64,000 bases of DNA from Streptomyces griseofuscus (GCF_014673495.1 NZ_CP051006.1:7315001-7379000); one strand, 5' to 3'; positions 53,201 to 60,979 are shown, counted from the stretch's first letter. Notes: generated from the sequence alone by a model not told the origin. Numbers and translations: made by a program.

Positions 53201-55660
53201 CACATAGCGCACCTGCTGGGTGCGACGGTCGTCGCGACCGCCGGCGGCCAGGAGAAGCGGGAGTACCTGCGGTCCCTGGGTGTGGAAGACGTCTTCGACT
53301 CCCGCTCGCTGACGTTCGCCGACGAGATCCGCCGGCGCTACGACGGCGTCGATGTCGTGCTCAATTCCCTCCAGGGCGAGACCATCGCGAAGAGCCTCCA
53401 GCTGCTCCGCCCGCACGGCCGCTTCGTCGAGATCGGGAAGAAGGACATCTACGACAACTACCAGCTGGGGTTGAGGCCGTTCGGCAACAACCTGAGCTAC
53501 TCGGCTGTCGACATCGACCGCATGCTGCGGGAGGTCCCGGACCGCTGCCGGGAGGCCATGACCACGGTCCTGCGGCATGTGGACGCGGGGGCGCTGCCGC
53601 CGCTGCCGCACACCGACTTCGGCGCCGCGGAGGTGGCCTCGGCGTTCCGGTTCATGGCGGGCGCCAAACAGATCGGCAAGGTCGTCGTCGGATTCGATGC
53701 GGAGGACGAGGTCCTGGTGTACCCGGGCGCGACCGGTGACGTGGCGATCGATCCCGAGGGCACCTACCTGATCACCGGCGGTTACACCGGGTTCGGTCTG
53801 CGGACCGCCGGGTGGCTCGCCGCCAAGGGGGCGCGGACCATCGTCCTGGTCGGACGCCGGGCACAGATCGATGCCGAGAACGAGCAGCCGATCGCGGCGC
53901 TGCGCGCGAAGGGCGTCGACGTCGTCCTGGAGCGTGCCGACGTCTCGGTCGAGGCGGAAGTGCGGAGTCTGATCGAGCGCATCTCGGCGCTGCCCCCGCT
54001 GCGCGGCGTCTACCACGCCGCCATGGTCATCGCGGATGGCCCGCTCGCCGCGATGACCGAGGAACAATTCCTGCGAGCGGTGCGGCCGAAGGTGGACGGC
54101 GCCTGGCACCTGCACCACCACACTCGCGGACTCGACCTGGACGCGTTCGTCATGTTCTCGTCGATGAGCTGGAACGTCGGCACTCCCGGCCAGTCCAACT
54201 ACGCGGCGGCGAACGGATTCCTGGAGGCGCTGGCCCTGCACCGCCGGCAGACCGGCCTGCCCGCGCTGACGGTCAACTGGGGTGCCATCGCCGAAGTCGG
54301 GTTCGTCGCGCGCAACAAGCTCGACACCCTGTCCTGGCTCGGCTGGACGCCGATCTCGCCCGATCACGCACTCGACTTCATAGGCCGCTGCCTGGTCCAG
54401 GGCGTCAGCAGCGCCAGCGTCTTCGGCGTGAACTGGCCGAAGATGAATCAGGTCATGCCGATCATCCGGAGCTCGCCGCGGCTCGCCCACCTCGCGGCGC
54501 AGGACGCGGCTCACCCCGCGGCCGGGTTCGGCACCGAGGGCCTGCGGGCAGAACTCCTCGAACTGCCGGATGACGAGCGGATGCCGCGGCTGGCGAGCGC
54601 GCTGTCACAGCAGATATCACGGATCTTCGACATGCCGGTCGATCGGCTCCCCCAGGACGTCGGGCTGACCGACCTCGGAATGGATTCGCTGATGGCGGGC
54701 CAGATCCGGAACATCCTGGCGAAGCATCTGGAGATCGACTTCCCGACCATGGGCCTGATGCGCGGCCCGTCGATCACCGAACTCGCCAGTGAGGTGCTCG
54801 CTCAGGTCGTCGGTGAGTCCACCGGCGCGGCGCCGGTGCTGCCCGTCACCGGTCCGGAGCGCTGGATTCGCACGGTGATCGGCCGCTCCAACACCGCCTC
54901 GATGCGGTTGTTCGCGCTGCCGTTCGTCGGCGGCGGCGCCTCGGTCTTCACGCCGTGGGCCGATCACCTGCCCGACTCCATCGAGGTGGTGGGCATCCAG
55001 TTCCCGGGCCGCGAGGAGCGACTCGACGATATTCCGGCGGACAAGATGCCGGAGATGGTGGCGGAGCTGGCCGAGGCGATGCTGCCGCATCTCGACCGGA
55101 CCTTCGTGGTCTACGGGCACAGTATGGGCGGGCTCCTCGCCTACGAGCTCACCAAGCACCTCGAACAGCACTACAACGAGGTGCCGATGAAACTCGTCAT
55201 CGGCGGCTGGCCCGCGCCGACGCTGGTCGAGGACTACGTGCGCAACCTCACGCACATCCGCGACGGCTTCGACCTGGACCGGGAACCCGACAGCAGGGTG
55301 TTCGCCGTGCTGCGGGACAACCACCTGCTCGACATCCCCGTCGAGGAGGAAGCCTCGATCCTGCACTGGATGCCGGCGATCCGGGCGGACCTGAAGATGC
55401 TCGGCGACTACCGCTTCGAGAGCGGCACCCCGCTGCGGGCTCCGATCTCCGTACTGCGCGGCGCCGCCGACCCGGTGTTCACGCTGGACCAGATGCGCGG
55501 GTGGGAAGCGCTGACCAGCGGCGCCTTCTCCCTGACGACCGTGCCCGGCGGTCATCTGTTCATCCAGGGCGCGGACCCGGAAGTCATGCGGACGATCGCC
55601 CAGGAACTGTCCGCCGAGGACGCCTTCCCGAGTTTCACGAGCCTTGTGGACGGCCACTGA
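47222..55660 (+). CDS. iterative type I polyketide synthase, KS-AT-DH-MT-psiKR-ER-KR-ACP-TE
   Basis: A single 2812-residue module. KS (20-450) has C190 in DTACSSS and His in HGTGT and NVGH. AT (545-865) has GHSIGE and AFHSHH, a malonyl-type reading. DH (910-1190) has HRVQGPIVFP and HPALLDACFQ. MT (1385-1590) has VLEIGAGTAGTT. A structural psiKR lies at about 1610-1820. ER (1840-2155) has NFRDIM and HAAAGGVG. KR (2175-2370) has TGGYTGFG, the serine in FSSMSW and the tyrosine in GQSNYAAAN. ACP has the serine in DLGMDSL (about 2486). TE (2560-2800) has GHSMGG and GGHLF. All catalytic residues seem intact. This full reducing set suggests iterative synthesis of a methyl-branched saturated or partly saturated chain. 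The TE resembles stand-alone type II thioesterases, which is uncommon as a fused release domain. Confidence 0.96.
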   Translation: MMNAAHGSPTESASPAHEGVAVVGIGCRFPGQVGNVEEFWRLLVEERDAVRQVPEDRWTADAFYDRDAGRPGHMRTRTGGYLDDVSSFDAHFFGITPTEAARIDPQQRLFLETTWEALQDAGIPPEHIAGQKVAVYAGVSGHDYGIIQLNPENRHLIGGHTMTGVTNCIVANRVSYLLDLRGPSMTVDTACSSSLVAIHLALRSIRSGEATMAIVGGVSTLLLPEATIGFSQGTFLSPSGRCQSFSRTGDGYIRSEGSGAVVLKPLSAAVADGDRIYAVLRGSATNQDGRTNGISVPSEDAQAQMIADACRDAGVAPADISYIEAHGTGTPVGDPIEARALGRVLGTGRIGRSPCVVGAVKSNVGHLESAAGMVGLIKACLVVQKGEIPANLHAEEPNPAIPFDELGLRLAQTRQPWPGTGPRLAGVNSFGFGGSNAHVIVAAPPAEEPTETLAAGSAVDEPVLFTLSAKTDAALRAYAGAYADFLAAPKTAALSEIASAQARTRSHYDHRLAVACSSAEELRDALRDVARGADPEGLHRGVKASGASNVAFVFSGQGPQWWGMGRELLAQNKVFRQTVERVDAELRRHADWSVLEELNRDEDESRIGETFIAQPAVFAIQLGLAALWQSWGITPAAVVGHSIGEVAAACVSGALSFEDAVRVIYHRSRVQQQASGKGTMLAVGLPQHAAEQLVSGYRGRVSVAALNGPESTALAGDPDALEEIRSQLERDRIFCRMLQVKVAFHSHHMDPLRDDVFESLSGITSGPADVPMYSTVTGAPVSAGELDAGYWWRNIREPVRFAPTIDRLIKDGHPTFIELGPHPIHSTAIGELLSKRQTTGTAVPSLHRKQPDGFTLRSSLGSLYAAGLDLAWQRVFDGSTQRVPLPFYPWQREEHWLETPFSRSRRFPSQGHPLVGTRSPVADEPDKYVWELTMDTDTFPWLEDHRVQGPIVFPGAGHLDLVVGCATEAFGPGRYSVENVEFRRPLFVFDDRPAPLVQVVLSPSMHFGVYSLQDGDKEWVLHSEGTVRAGAPDAEPPVPFAELEAHCPLEFDPAKVFAKFRNNGLMLGPTFRVISRLKYGELRSLGRIDTPDTIADEAPRHLIHPALLDACFQSLSIAMGNDPNTEDKTLYIPFDVRRFSFHAKAGKRLYCYGQAHVLDDIAYCEGDLWLFNEDGELVAEFEGFKGKSITQPTEDRDTLLQWLYEYQWSPAPVRERTLLPADFVPDASALRAAIAPIADEIRDWPLNREYHAETEAEMNRLCIAYVTEAFHQLGMDFTPGRRFTLDDLARELGVHRKHHDYLARLLELLAQHGITGEDGDAWQLLLTPARIDTAAALARLREQHPECESEYAVLERCGTEQAAVLRDEVNPVELIFPESEFQSVVDLYETSFSFERCNRMVAEAVAECVRRLPEDRPIRVLEIGAGTAGTTGWILNQLPSDRAEYVFTDIGQLFLNKAQQRFAGHDIVEYRILDIEQDIAEQGFDPHHFDIVLAANVLHATRELRTTLGNVERLLTSRGLMIVVEETNPPHWVDLTFGMTDGWWRFADRELRPHYPLMSEAQWQEFLPTAGFESVQIFSDMTDPRQTGCSVITARAKELDLTPHQPRVEPGSWVVLADADGVGEHFLDRLGEAAGGSVLVTRGEAFEPLGDSRYRANPASADDLRRVLEQVREEAGAVPGVLHLWNLDYAATELTGALLPQVERDGAYSVIALAQAVEQLDWTEAPRFWVATAGGPVVDRADRTVPSQLPSWGILRVLLSEHSSLRAKIIDFDPASGADVRATQLFDELQHVRTPEEEVAYRGGNRFTDRFEHLSPAEFEASVAAPVRVSDGTTFALGVPAEPGIDELRYQEVTLPDLGPHDVAIQPTATGLNFRDIMLTLGVLSEGAASGGFYEKNLGVECAGVVVGTGAEVEGCAPGDRVVAFARSCFGSRVVTGEQHVYPAPRGLSDADAATLPMAYLTAWYALVDVGRLRAGERVLVHAAAGGVGLAAVHIAHLLGATVVATAGGQEKREYLRSLGVEDVFDSRSLTFADEIRRRYDGVDVVLNSLQGETIAKSLQLLRPHGRFVEIGKKDIYDNYQLGLRPFGNNLSYSAVDIDRMLREVPDRCREAMTTVLRHVDAGALPPLPHTDFGAAEVASAFRFMAGAKQIGKVVVGFDAEDEVLVYPGATGDVAIDPEGTYLITGGYTGFGLRTAGWLAAKGARTIVLVGRRAQIDAENEQPIAALRAKGVDVVLERADVSVEAEVRSLIERISALPPLRGVYHAAMVIADGPLAAMTEEQFLRAVRPKVDGAWHLHHHTRGLDLDAFVMFSSMSWNVGTPGQSNYAAANGFLEALALHRRQTGLPALTVNWGAIAEVGFVARNKLDTLSWLGWTPISPDHALDFIGRCLVQGVSSASVFGVNWPKMNQVMPIIRSSPRLAHLAAQDAAHPAAGFGTEGLRAELLELPDDERMPRLASALSQQISRIFDMPVDRLPQDVGLTDLGMDSLMAGQIRNILAKHLEIDFPTMGLMRGPSITELASEVLAQVVGESTGAAPVLPVTGPERWIRTVIGRSNTASMRLFALPFVGGGASVFTPWADHLPDSIEVVGIQFPGREERLDDIPADKMPEMVAELAEAMLPHLDRTFVVYGHSMGGLLAYELTKHLEQHYNEVPMKLVIGGWPAPTLVEDYVRNLTHIRDGFDLDREPDSRVFAVLRDNHLLDIPVEEEASILHWMPAIRADLKMLGDYRFESGTPLRAPISVLRGAADPVFTLDQMRGWEALTSGAFSLTTVPGGHLFIQGADPEVMRTIAQELSAEDAFPSFTSLVDGH

Positions 55661-55699
55661 ACCGGCCGCCGCGCACGGGCGATCCGAAGGAGAAGACTG

Positions 55700-57256
55700 A
55701 TGAAACCGGCACACCGGTACGACGTCGTGATCTGCGGTGGCGGCCTTGCGGGGCTGACGCTGTCCAGGCAGCTCAAGCGGGCGATGCCCGATCTCACGGT
55801 GCTCGTGCTGGAACGCAGCGAGCGAGAGTTCCCCGACGGCGCCTACAAGGTGGGTGAGGCGACGGTCGAGGGTGGCGCGCACTACTTCAGTGAACAGCTG
55901 GGCCTCACCGGGTACATGAACCGTCGGCACCTGCACAAACTCGGCCTGCGGATGTTCTTCGGCGACTCGCACGGGCCGCTCGAAGCACGGCCCGAGCTGG
56001 GCGCGCGACGGTTCCCACGGGTGACGTCGTATCAGATCGACCGCGGCAGGTTCGAGCGGGACCTGCGCGAGGGGGTGAGCGAGCTCGGGGTCGATCTCGT
56101 CGAGCAGGCGCAGGTGGTGGACATCGACCTGTCGACGGACGATGACGACCACGTGGTGCACTTCGAGACCCCTGAGGGCGGTGCGCAGAGGGCACTGGCG
56201 CGTTTCGTCGTCGACGCCTCCGGGCGTCGCCGGCTGCTGCAGCGCAAGCTGCGCCTCGGGGCCCCGAGCCCGCACAAGATCAACGCCGCGTGGTGGCGGT
56301 TCCGCGGCGAGTACGACGTCGAGAAGATGACGGATACCGCGGGCCCGACGTGGCGGCCGAAAACCCAGGAGCGTCGCTGGTTCTCGACCAACCACCTCAT
56401 GGGCACCGGGTACTGGGTGTGGATGATCCCGCTGTCCTCGGGGAACACCAGCATCGGCATCGTCACCGACGACGCCATCCATCCGTTCCAGTCGTACTCC
56501 ACGCAGGAGAAGGCGCGGGAGTGGATCAGCGAGCACGAGCCGACGCTGGCGTCGTTCATCGAGCGCGCGGAGCCGCTCGACTTCCTGCGGGTGCGGAACG
56601 CCAGTTACGCTTCCGAACAGATCTTCTCCCACCATCGGTGGGCCTGCGTCGGTGAGGCCGGCATTTTCCTGGACGCTTTCTACAGCCCGGGGTCGGACTA
56701 CATCGCCTACACGAACACCATCGCCACGCGCCTGGTCGAACTGGACCGCAAGGGCAGCCTCACGGCGGAGGTCGCGCAGACCTACAACCGGCTGATGCTG
56801 GAGGACATGTGGCCGAACTATCTGGAGATGTACCACCAGAACTACGCGATCTTCGGAAGCGCGCCGGCCATGTTCACCAAGGTGATGTGGGACACGTCCT
56901 TCTACTGGGCGCTTCCCTCCCAACTGCTCTTCCGGGGCCTGATCGCGAACGAGGAAGCGGCAGCCGAGTTCCATCCGATCGCGACGAGGTTCAAGAGCAT
57001 CCAGTCGCGGATGCAGGCGAATCTGCGCGCTTTCGGCGCCCAAGCGACGCAACCGGACAAATACCTGTTCGTGGAGTACAGCAAGGTGCCGATCTGCGCA
57101 CAGCTGCACCTGGATCTGCTCACCGAGAAGACGCCGGACCGGACATTCCGCGAGATGCGGCACAACGTCGACCGGCTGGAGGCGTGGGCGGATTCGTTCG
57201 AGCAGGAAGTCGCCAAGAGGTACGACCTCCCCGACCGGGAGGCGGTCGGCGCATGA
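55700..57256 (+). CDS. flavin-dependent halogenase-like FAD enzyme
   Basis: A 518-residue protein; ATG 55700 follows GAAGGAG. GGGLAGLTLSRQL (residues 13-25) is the FAD fold, and VGEATVEGG follows as in flavin halogenases. K80 in HKLGLRMFF aligns with the catalytic lysine of tryptophan halogenases (Lys79 in PrnA). WVWMIP (239-244) matches the WxWxIP halogenase motif. FLDAFYSPG (323-331) matches FxxPxxSxG except that Pro is Ala. The substrate end differs from tryptophan halogenases. It is directly downstream of the PKS and may halogenate or oxygenate the chain, free or carrier-bound. A halogenase-derived oxygenase without halide activity is the main alternative. Confidence 0.85.
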   Translation: MKPAHRYDVVICGGGLAGLTLSRQLKRAMPDLTVLVLERSEREFPDGAYKVGEATVEGGAHYFSEQLGLTGYMNRRHLHKLGLRMFFGDSHGPLEARPELGARRFPRVTSYQIDRGRFERDLREGVSELGVDLVEQAQVVDIDLSTDDDDHVVHFETPEGGAQRALARFVVDASGRRRLLQRKLRLGAPSPHKINAAWWRFRGEYDVEKMTDTAGPTWRPKTQERRWFSTNHLMGTGYWVWMIPLSSGNTSIGIVTDDAIHPFQSYSTQEKAREWISEHEPTLASFIERAEPLDFLRVRNASYASEQIFSHHRWACVGEAGIFLDAFYSPGSDYIAYTNTIATRLVELDRKGSLTAEVAQTYNRLMLEDMWPNYLEMYHQNYAIFGSAPAMFTKVMWDTSFYWALPSQLLFRGLIANEEAAAEFHPIATRFKSIQSRMQANLRAFGAQATQPDKYLFVEYSKVPICAQLHLDLLTEKTPDRTFREMRHNVDRLEAWADSFEQEVAKRYDLPDREAVGA

Positions 57257-57284
57257 CGCCGGCCGGAGAGCGAGAGGAGCGCGT

Positions 57285-58202
57285 ATGACAGGGTTCGAAG
57301 GGCGCGTAGCGATCATCACTGGCGGCAGCCGGGGCATCGGCAAGGCACTCGCCCTCGCCTTGGCCGGGCAGGGGGCCAGTATCGCCATCGGCGCCAAGAC
57401 GATGGAATCCGGCGGGCGGCTCCCGGGCAGCGTCCCGGATACGGTCCGGGAGATCGAGGCGCTGGGCGCAGAGGCCCTGGGGCTGCGCTGTGATGTGCGC
57501 GACGAAGCGGATCTGAAGAATCTTGTCGACCGGACGGTGCAACGCTTCGGCCGCGTGGACATCCTGGTCAACAACGCCGGAGCGATGTGGTTGCAGTCGG
57601 TCGAAGGCACCACGCGCAAACGCTATGACCTGGTGATGGCCATCAACGCCCGAGCGCCCTTCCTGCTCGCGCATCACTGCATTCCGCACATGCGCCGCGG
57701 CGGATGGGGCCATATCGTCAACCTGAGTCCGCCGCTGGACCTGGAGGGGATTCAGCACATGGGCGGCAAGGTGGCGTACATGTCCTCGAAGCTCAACGCG
57801 ACGCTGCTGACCCTCGGCCTGGGCAAGGAGGTCGCGGCAGACGGCATCGCGTGCAACACGATATGGACGCGCACGCTGATCGGGACGCTGGCGACGCAGA
57901 ACCTCGGCATCGGTAACCCGCGGGACTGGCGGACGGAGGACATCGTCGTCGACGCCATCATGGCCGTGCTGGAGCAGAATCCGGCGAAGTTCACCGGGAA
58001 CGCCCTGATCGACGACGAGGTCCTCGCGAGCCTCAAGGGAATCGAGGACCTGACCCGGTACCGCTTCGTGCCGGACCACGAACCGACCCCGATGACATGG
58101 GAGTTGTGGGACGCTGTCGCCGAAGTCGCACAGCAGATGTACTTCGCCGCCATGACGGCGGCCGACGGCGCACAACCGGCTTCGCCGTCGGCCGGCAGCT
58201 AG
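57285..58202 (+). CDS. short-chain dehydrogenase/reductase, HSDL2-like
   Basis: A 305-residue SDR; ATG 57285 has GAGAGGAGCG upstream. TGGSRGIG (residues 12-19) binds NAD(P), NNAG is present, and the catalytic Ser is in NLSPPLDL with the YMSSK tyrosine/lysine. SPPLDL and the overall length match the HSDL2-like clade, which acts on fatty-acyl or lipid-like substrates. There is no SCP2 domain at the end. Encoded between the halogenase-like and thioesterase genes, it probably reduces or oxidises a hydroxyl or keto group of the polyketide. Confidence 0.9.
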   Translation: MTGFEGRVAIITGGSRGIGKALALALAGQGASIAIGAKTMESGGRLPGSVPDTVREIEALGAEALGLRCDVRDEADLKNLVDRTVQRFGRVDILVNNAGAMWLQSVEGTTRKRYDLVMAINARAPFLLAHHCIPHMRRGGWGHIVNLSPPLDLEGIQHMGGKVAYMSSKLNATLLTLGLGKEVAADGIACNTIWTRTLIGTLATQNLGIGNPRDWRTEDIVVDAIMAVLEQNPAKFTGNALIDDEVLASLKGIEDLTRYRFVPDHEPTPMTWELWDAVAEVAQQMYFAAMTAADGAQPASPSAGS

Positions 58203-58214
58203 AGAGGACCCTCC

Positions 58215-58700
58215 ATGGACACAGAAAGCGACAACGTGATCAAAGGCCACGAACAGATCGTGGCGCACGTGATCGCGGCGTTCGACGACCTTCCCGTCCC
58301 ACCCGGCATCCGCCTGCAACTGCCTCCGCCGTCGACCACGACACTGGCCCTGCAATACGAGAAGTTCGTACCGGGCCGGTCGATCTCGGCGACGGTGGAG
58401 ATACCCCCGCAGTACGGCAATGTCATGGGCATACTCCAAGGCGGCTTCATCGCGGCGATGTTCGACGACCTCATGGCGCCGCTCAGCTATCTGACGGCGA
58501 AGAACCCCACGACCAGCATGGACCTGACGACGCATTTCCTGCGGCCGGTGTTCGTCGGCGAACGCGTGACCCTGACCGCCACGGTCCAGAAGGCCGGCCG
58601 GACAGCCATCTACCTGGCCGCGGAGGCACACAACGAGAAGAACAAGCTGGTGGCGACGGCGGTCTCCACGCTTCAGGTAGTGGGGCTGCCGCAAACCTGA
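58215..58700 (+). CDS. hotdog-fold thioesterase (PaaI-like)
   Basis: A 161-residue hotdog protein. GNVMGILQGGFIAAMFDDLM carries the conserved Gly-Gly and the catalytic-type Asp, and TTHFLRPVFVGERVTLTATV is the second strand set. ATG 58215 follows AGAGAGGACC, 12 bases after the SDR stop. PaaI-type thioesterases hydrolyse acyl-CoA or acyl-carrier thioesters. With a TE already on the PKS it may edit stalled chains or release a tailored acyl-CoA. Last gene of the biosynthetic operon. Confidence 0.9.
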   Translation: MDTESDNVIKGHEQIVAHVIAAFDDLPVPPGIRLQLPPPSTTTLALQYEKFVPGRSISATVEIPPQYGNVMGILQGGFIAAMFDDLMAPLSYLTAKNPTTSMDLTTHFLRPVFVGERVTLTATVQKAGRTAIYLAAEAHNEKNKLVATAVSTLQVVGLPQT

Positions 58701-58732
58701 GCCGCGTATCCATCCCTGATAGTGCGGGGTGT

Positions 58733-58820
58733 CCCCGGCTTCGGCCGGGGAGGGAATGCATCCTTGGCCCGGAGCCGCGAAGCCGCGGACTTCTCTGCCC
58801 CCGCGTTCACGCGAGGGCAG
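58733..58820 (+). promoter_or_regulatory. three consecutive hairpins between thioesterase and antiporter genes
   Basis: CCCCGGC-TTCG-GCCGGGG (58733-58750, a UUCG tetraloop), CCGCG-AAGC-CGCGG (58775-58788) and CTGCCC-C-CGCG-TTCA-CGCG-A-GGGCAG (58795-58820) fold one after another. The first may terminate the PKS operon. The set could also be a structured leader of the antiporter gene, which begins 23 bases later. No T-run follows. Confidence 0.6.
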
Positions 58821-58842
58821 GAGTCACGGCGACACGGACTCG

Positions 58843-60201
58843 ATGATCACGGGGGAATCCGTGCACCACGCTGCTCATCTGGCATCCGCTACCACCGACA
58901 AGAACCTGCAACTCGCCCTCAAGGTCCTGCCCGCCATCGTGGTCATCCTGGCCGGTTCGGCACTGTGCGGGCGGCTGGCCATCTGGCTCAGACAGCCGCG
59001 CGTCCTGGGCGAGATGGTCGCCGGCGTCCTGCTCGGCCCCACCCTGTTCGGGGCGCTCTTCCCGGATGCCCAAAGAGCCGTCTTCGCGCCCGAGGTCAAG
59101 CCGATCCTGTACGTGCTGAGCACCATCGGCCTGACGCTGTTCATGTTCCTGGTCGGTGCCGGCCTCGACCATGGCTCGGGCAAGGGCACCAAGGACATGA
59201 GGAACGCGGGCGTGCTGGCCCTCTCCGGCATCCTGCCGTCCCTGCTGCTCGGCGCCGCAGCCGCCTTCGTCCTGTACGGCAAGCTCTCCCGCCCCGGCGT
59301 CAGCACCTTCGAGTTCGCGCTGTTCCTCGGCGGAGCGCTGTCCATCACCGCGTTCCCGATGCTGGCCCGCATCCTGTACGAACGGAGTCTGCAGAACACC
59401 CCGATCGGCCGGATGACCCTGCTCGGCGCTTCCATCGACGACGCCGCGGCCTGGTGCTTCCTTGCCGTGCTCTCTGCCATGCACACCGGCTCCGGCGCCC
59501 CGCAGGCCCTGCGCACCATCGGCCTGACCGCTGTGTTCGCCGCTGTCATGCTCCTGGTTGTCAAGCCGCTGCTGCGCCCGCTGGGCGAGCGGGTGGAGCG
59601 CACCGGCAAGTTCGGCTTCGACCACATGTACCTCGTCGTCGGCATCGTGCTGCTGTCCGGCCTGTTCACCGATTACATCGGCATCTACTCCGTGTTCGGT
59701 GGCTTCATCGCGGGCCTGGCCATGCCCCGCAACCCGGCGTTCCGCGAGGCCCTGCACGGCCGCATGATGGACATCGTCTGTGTGCTGCTCCTGCCGATCT
59801 TCTTCGCCTTCTCCGGACTCAACACCGAACTGGGCGGCATCACCAACTGGACCGCGTTCGCGATCATCCTGGCCGCCGGCTTCATCGGCAAGTACGCCGG
59901 CTGCGCCGCCGCCATGCGCACCGTCGGGTTCACCTGGCGCGAGTCCTTGGCCGTCGGCGGCCTCATGAACGCCCGCGGCCTGATGATCCTCATCTTCATC
60001 AACATCGGCCTCGCTCAGGGCATGATCACACCCCAGGTGTTCGCCATGCTGGTCCTGGTCGCGGTGATCACCACCGCGGGCGCCATACCTTTGTACCGCT
60101 GGGCCCTGCCCGAGCGGCTGGAGGCGCGGATGCTGCCCACCCCGGGGGAGTCCGGCCCCGATGGGGCCGCGGTGCCGCAGCGCGACCGCGCACCCGCGTA
60201 A
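58843..60201 (+). CDS. cation:proton antiporter (CPA2 / KefB-type)
   Basis: A 452-residue membrane protein with about twelve hydrophobic segments. VLGEMVAGVLLGPTLFGALF, FMFLVGAGLDHG and GALSITAFPMLARILYER are CPA2 signatures. LGASIDDAAAWCFLAV holds the conserved DD ion-binding pair, and GGLMNARGLMILIFINIGL is the late motif. ATG 58843 is used; GTG 58861 is an alternative. Similar antiporters accompany some polyketide loci. It may balance ions disturbed by the product or be an unrelated neighbour. Confidence 0.9.
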   Translation: MITGESVHHAAHLASATTDKNLQLALKVLPAIVVILAGSALCGRLAIWLRQPRVLGEMVAGVLLGPTLFGALFPDAQRAVFAPEVKPILYVLSTIGLTLFMFLVGAGLDHGSGKGTKDMRNAGVLALSGILPSLLLGAAAAFVLYGKLSRPGVSTFEFALFLGGALSITAFPMLARILYERSLQNTPIGRMTLLGASIDDAAAWCFLAVLSAMHTGSGAPQALRTIGLTAVFAAVMLLVVKPLLRPLGERVERTGKFGFDHMYLVVGIVLLSGLFTDYIGIYSVFGGFIAGLAMPRNPAFREALHGRMMDIVCVLLLPIFFAFSGLNTELGGITNWTAFAIILAAGFIGKYAGCAAAMRTVGFTWRESLAVGGLMNARGLMILIFINIGLAQGMITPQVFAMLVLVAVITTAGAIPLYRWALPERLEARMLPTPGESGPDGAAVPQRDRAPA

Positions 60202-60312
60202 GCCTTCCGTGCCGACCGGACCGCGATATCGTGCCTCCGGTCGGCGTCGGTGAGGGGTTCCTGCCCTACCGTGCCGCCTCACAGGGCAGTTGACGTCTGT
60301 CCGCCCGCGGCC

Positions 60313-60921
60313 CTACGCCGAACAGCTCATGGTCGTGCGCAACACCTGAATCCACCAGTCGATCAGCCGATCGGCCGCGGTCCCGTCGAGGCCAACGCTG
60401 CGGCGGAACTCGTCTCCGAACAGTGGCTCCATCACCATGGCCTGGTGCATCGCGGCCACGGTCACTTGGATGTCTTCGCGTGACGGCGCCCTGCGCCCGC
60501 TGGTCGCGGACTGCCGCCGGGCCTCGGTGTACAGCCGGTCGACGACCTCGTTGAGCATTCCGCTGCCCGTATCGCGCCACCCGGACCGGTGCAGGGCGAG
60601 CGCGAGTTCCGCGTAGCCTTCGGCGTACATCCGGTGGAGCGCACGGACCAGGCCGGCCGGGTCCGCCGGGCCGTGGTTCCACGTCTCCAGGACGGCGCGC
60701 AGTTCGGCCCTCAGCTTGGCTCCGCCGAATCGCAGCAGCGCTTCCAGTAGTTGGTCACGGGTGCCGAAGTGGTGGTTGATCGCGGCGTCCGACACGCCGA
60801 TCGCGGCGCCCACGGCCCGTACCTGCACGGCGGACGGGCCGCCGGCGGCGAGCAGCTCGCTCGCCGCTTCCAGGATCAAACGCTTGGCGACATCCGGGTC
60901 GCGCCGTACTCGCGTGGTCAC
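60313..60921 (-). CDS. TetR-family repressor
   Basis: A 202-residue TetR protein from GTG 60921. The HTH reads LILEAASELLAAGGPSAVQV then VGAAIGVSDAAINHHFGTRD; the C-terminal ligand domain ends in WWIQVLRTTMSCSA. It is divergent from the MFS drug exporter, with an operator-like palindrome overlapping the exporter -35 box. It is therefore the probable repressor of export, induced by product binding. Confidence 0.92.
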   Translation of the reverse strand: MTTRVRRDPDVAKRLILEAASELLAAGGPSAVQVRAVGAAIGVSDAAINHHFGTRDQLLEALLRFGGAKLRAELRAVLETWNHGPADPAGLVRALHRMYAEGYAELALALHRSGWRDTGSGMLNEVVDRLYTEARRQSATSGRRAPSREDIQVTVAAMHQAMVMEPLFGDEFRRSVGLDGTAADRLIDWWIQVLRTTMSCSA

Positions 60922-60933
60922 CCGCCCAGATTA

Positions 60934-60979
60934 CCTTGACGGGCCAAGGCGCCCCTCCTTACATTGGGCACTCAAGGTA
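60934..60979 (+). promoter_or_regulatory. exporter promoter overlapped by TetR operator
   Basis: TTGACG (60936-60941) and TTACAT (60959-60964) with a 17-base spacer are a near-consensus housekeeping promoter. CCTTG-ACGGGC-CAAGG (60934-60949) is a palindrome over the -35 box. A longer inverted pair, TACCTTGA (60932-60939) and TCAAGGTA (60972-60979), brackets the promoter. Confidence 0.75.

Noticed and set aside
54617..57619. A 1000-codon antisense frame across the PKS end and halogenase-like gene
   Set aside because: It spans three real genes on the other strand and has no recognisable fold.
1..58700. The two biosynthetic loci as one cluster
   Set aside because: About 32 kb of housekeeping, regulatory and decayed genes separates them, and they share no obvious chemistry or regulator.
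58733..58750. TnpB guide-RNA (omega RNA) end
   Set aside because: The hairpin is similar in shape, but there is no tnpB gene or remnant nearby; a terminator explains it more simply.
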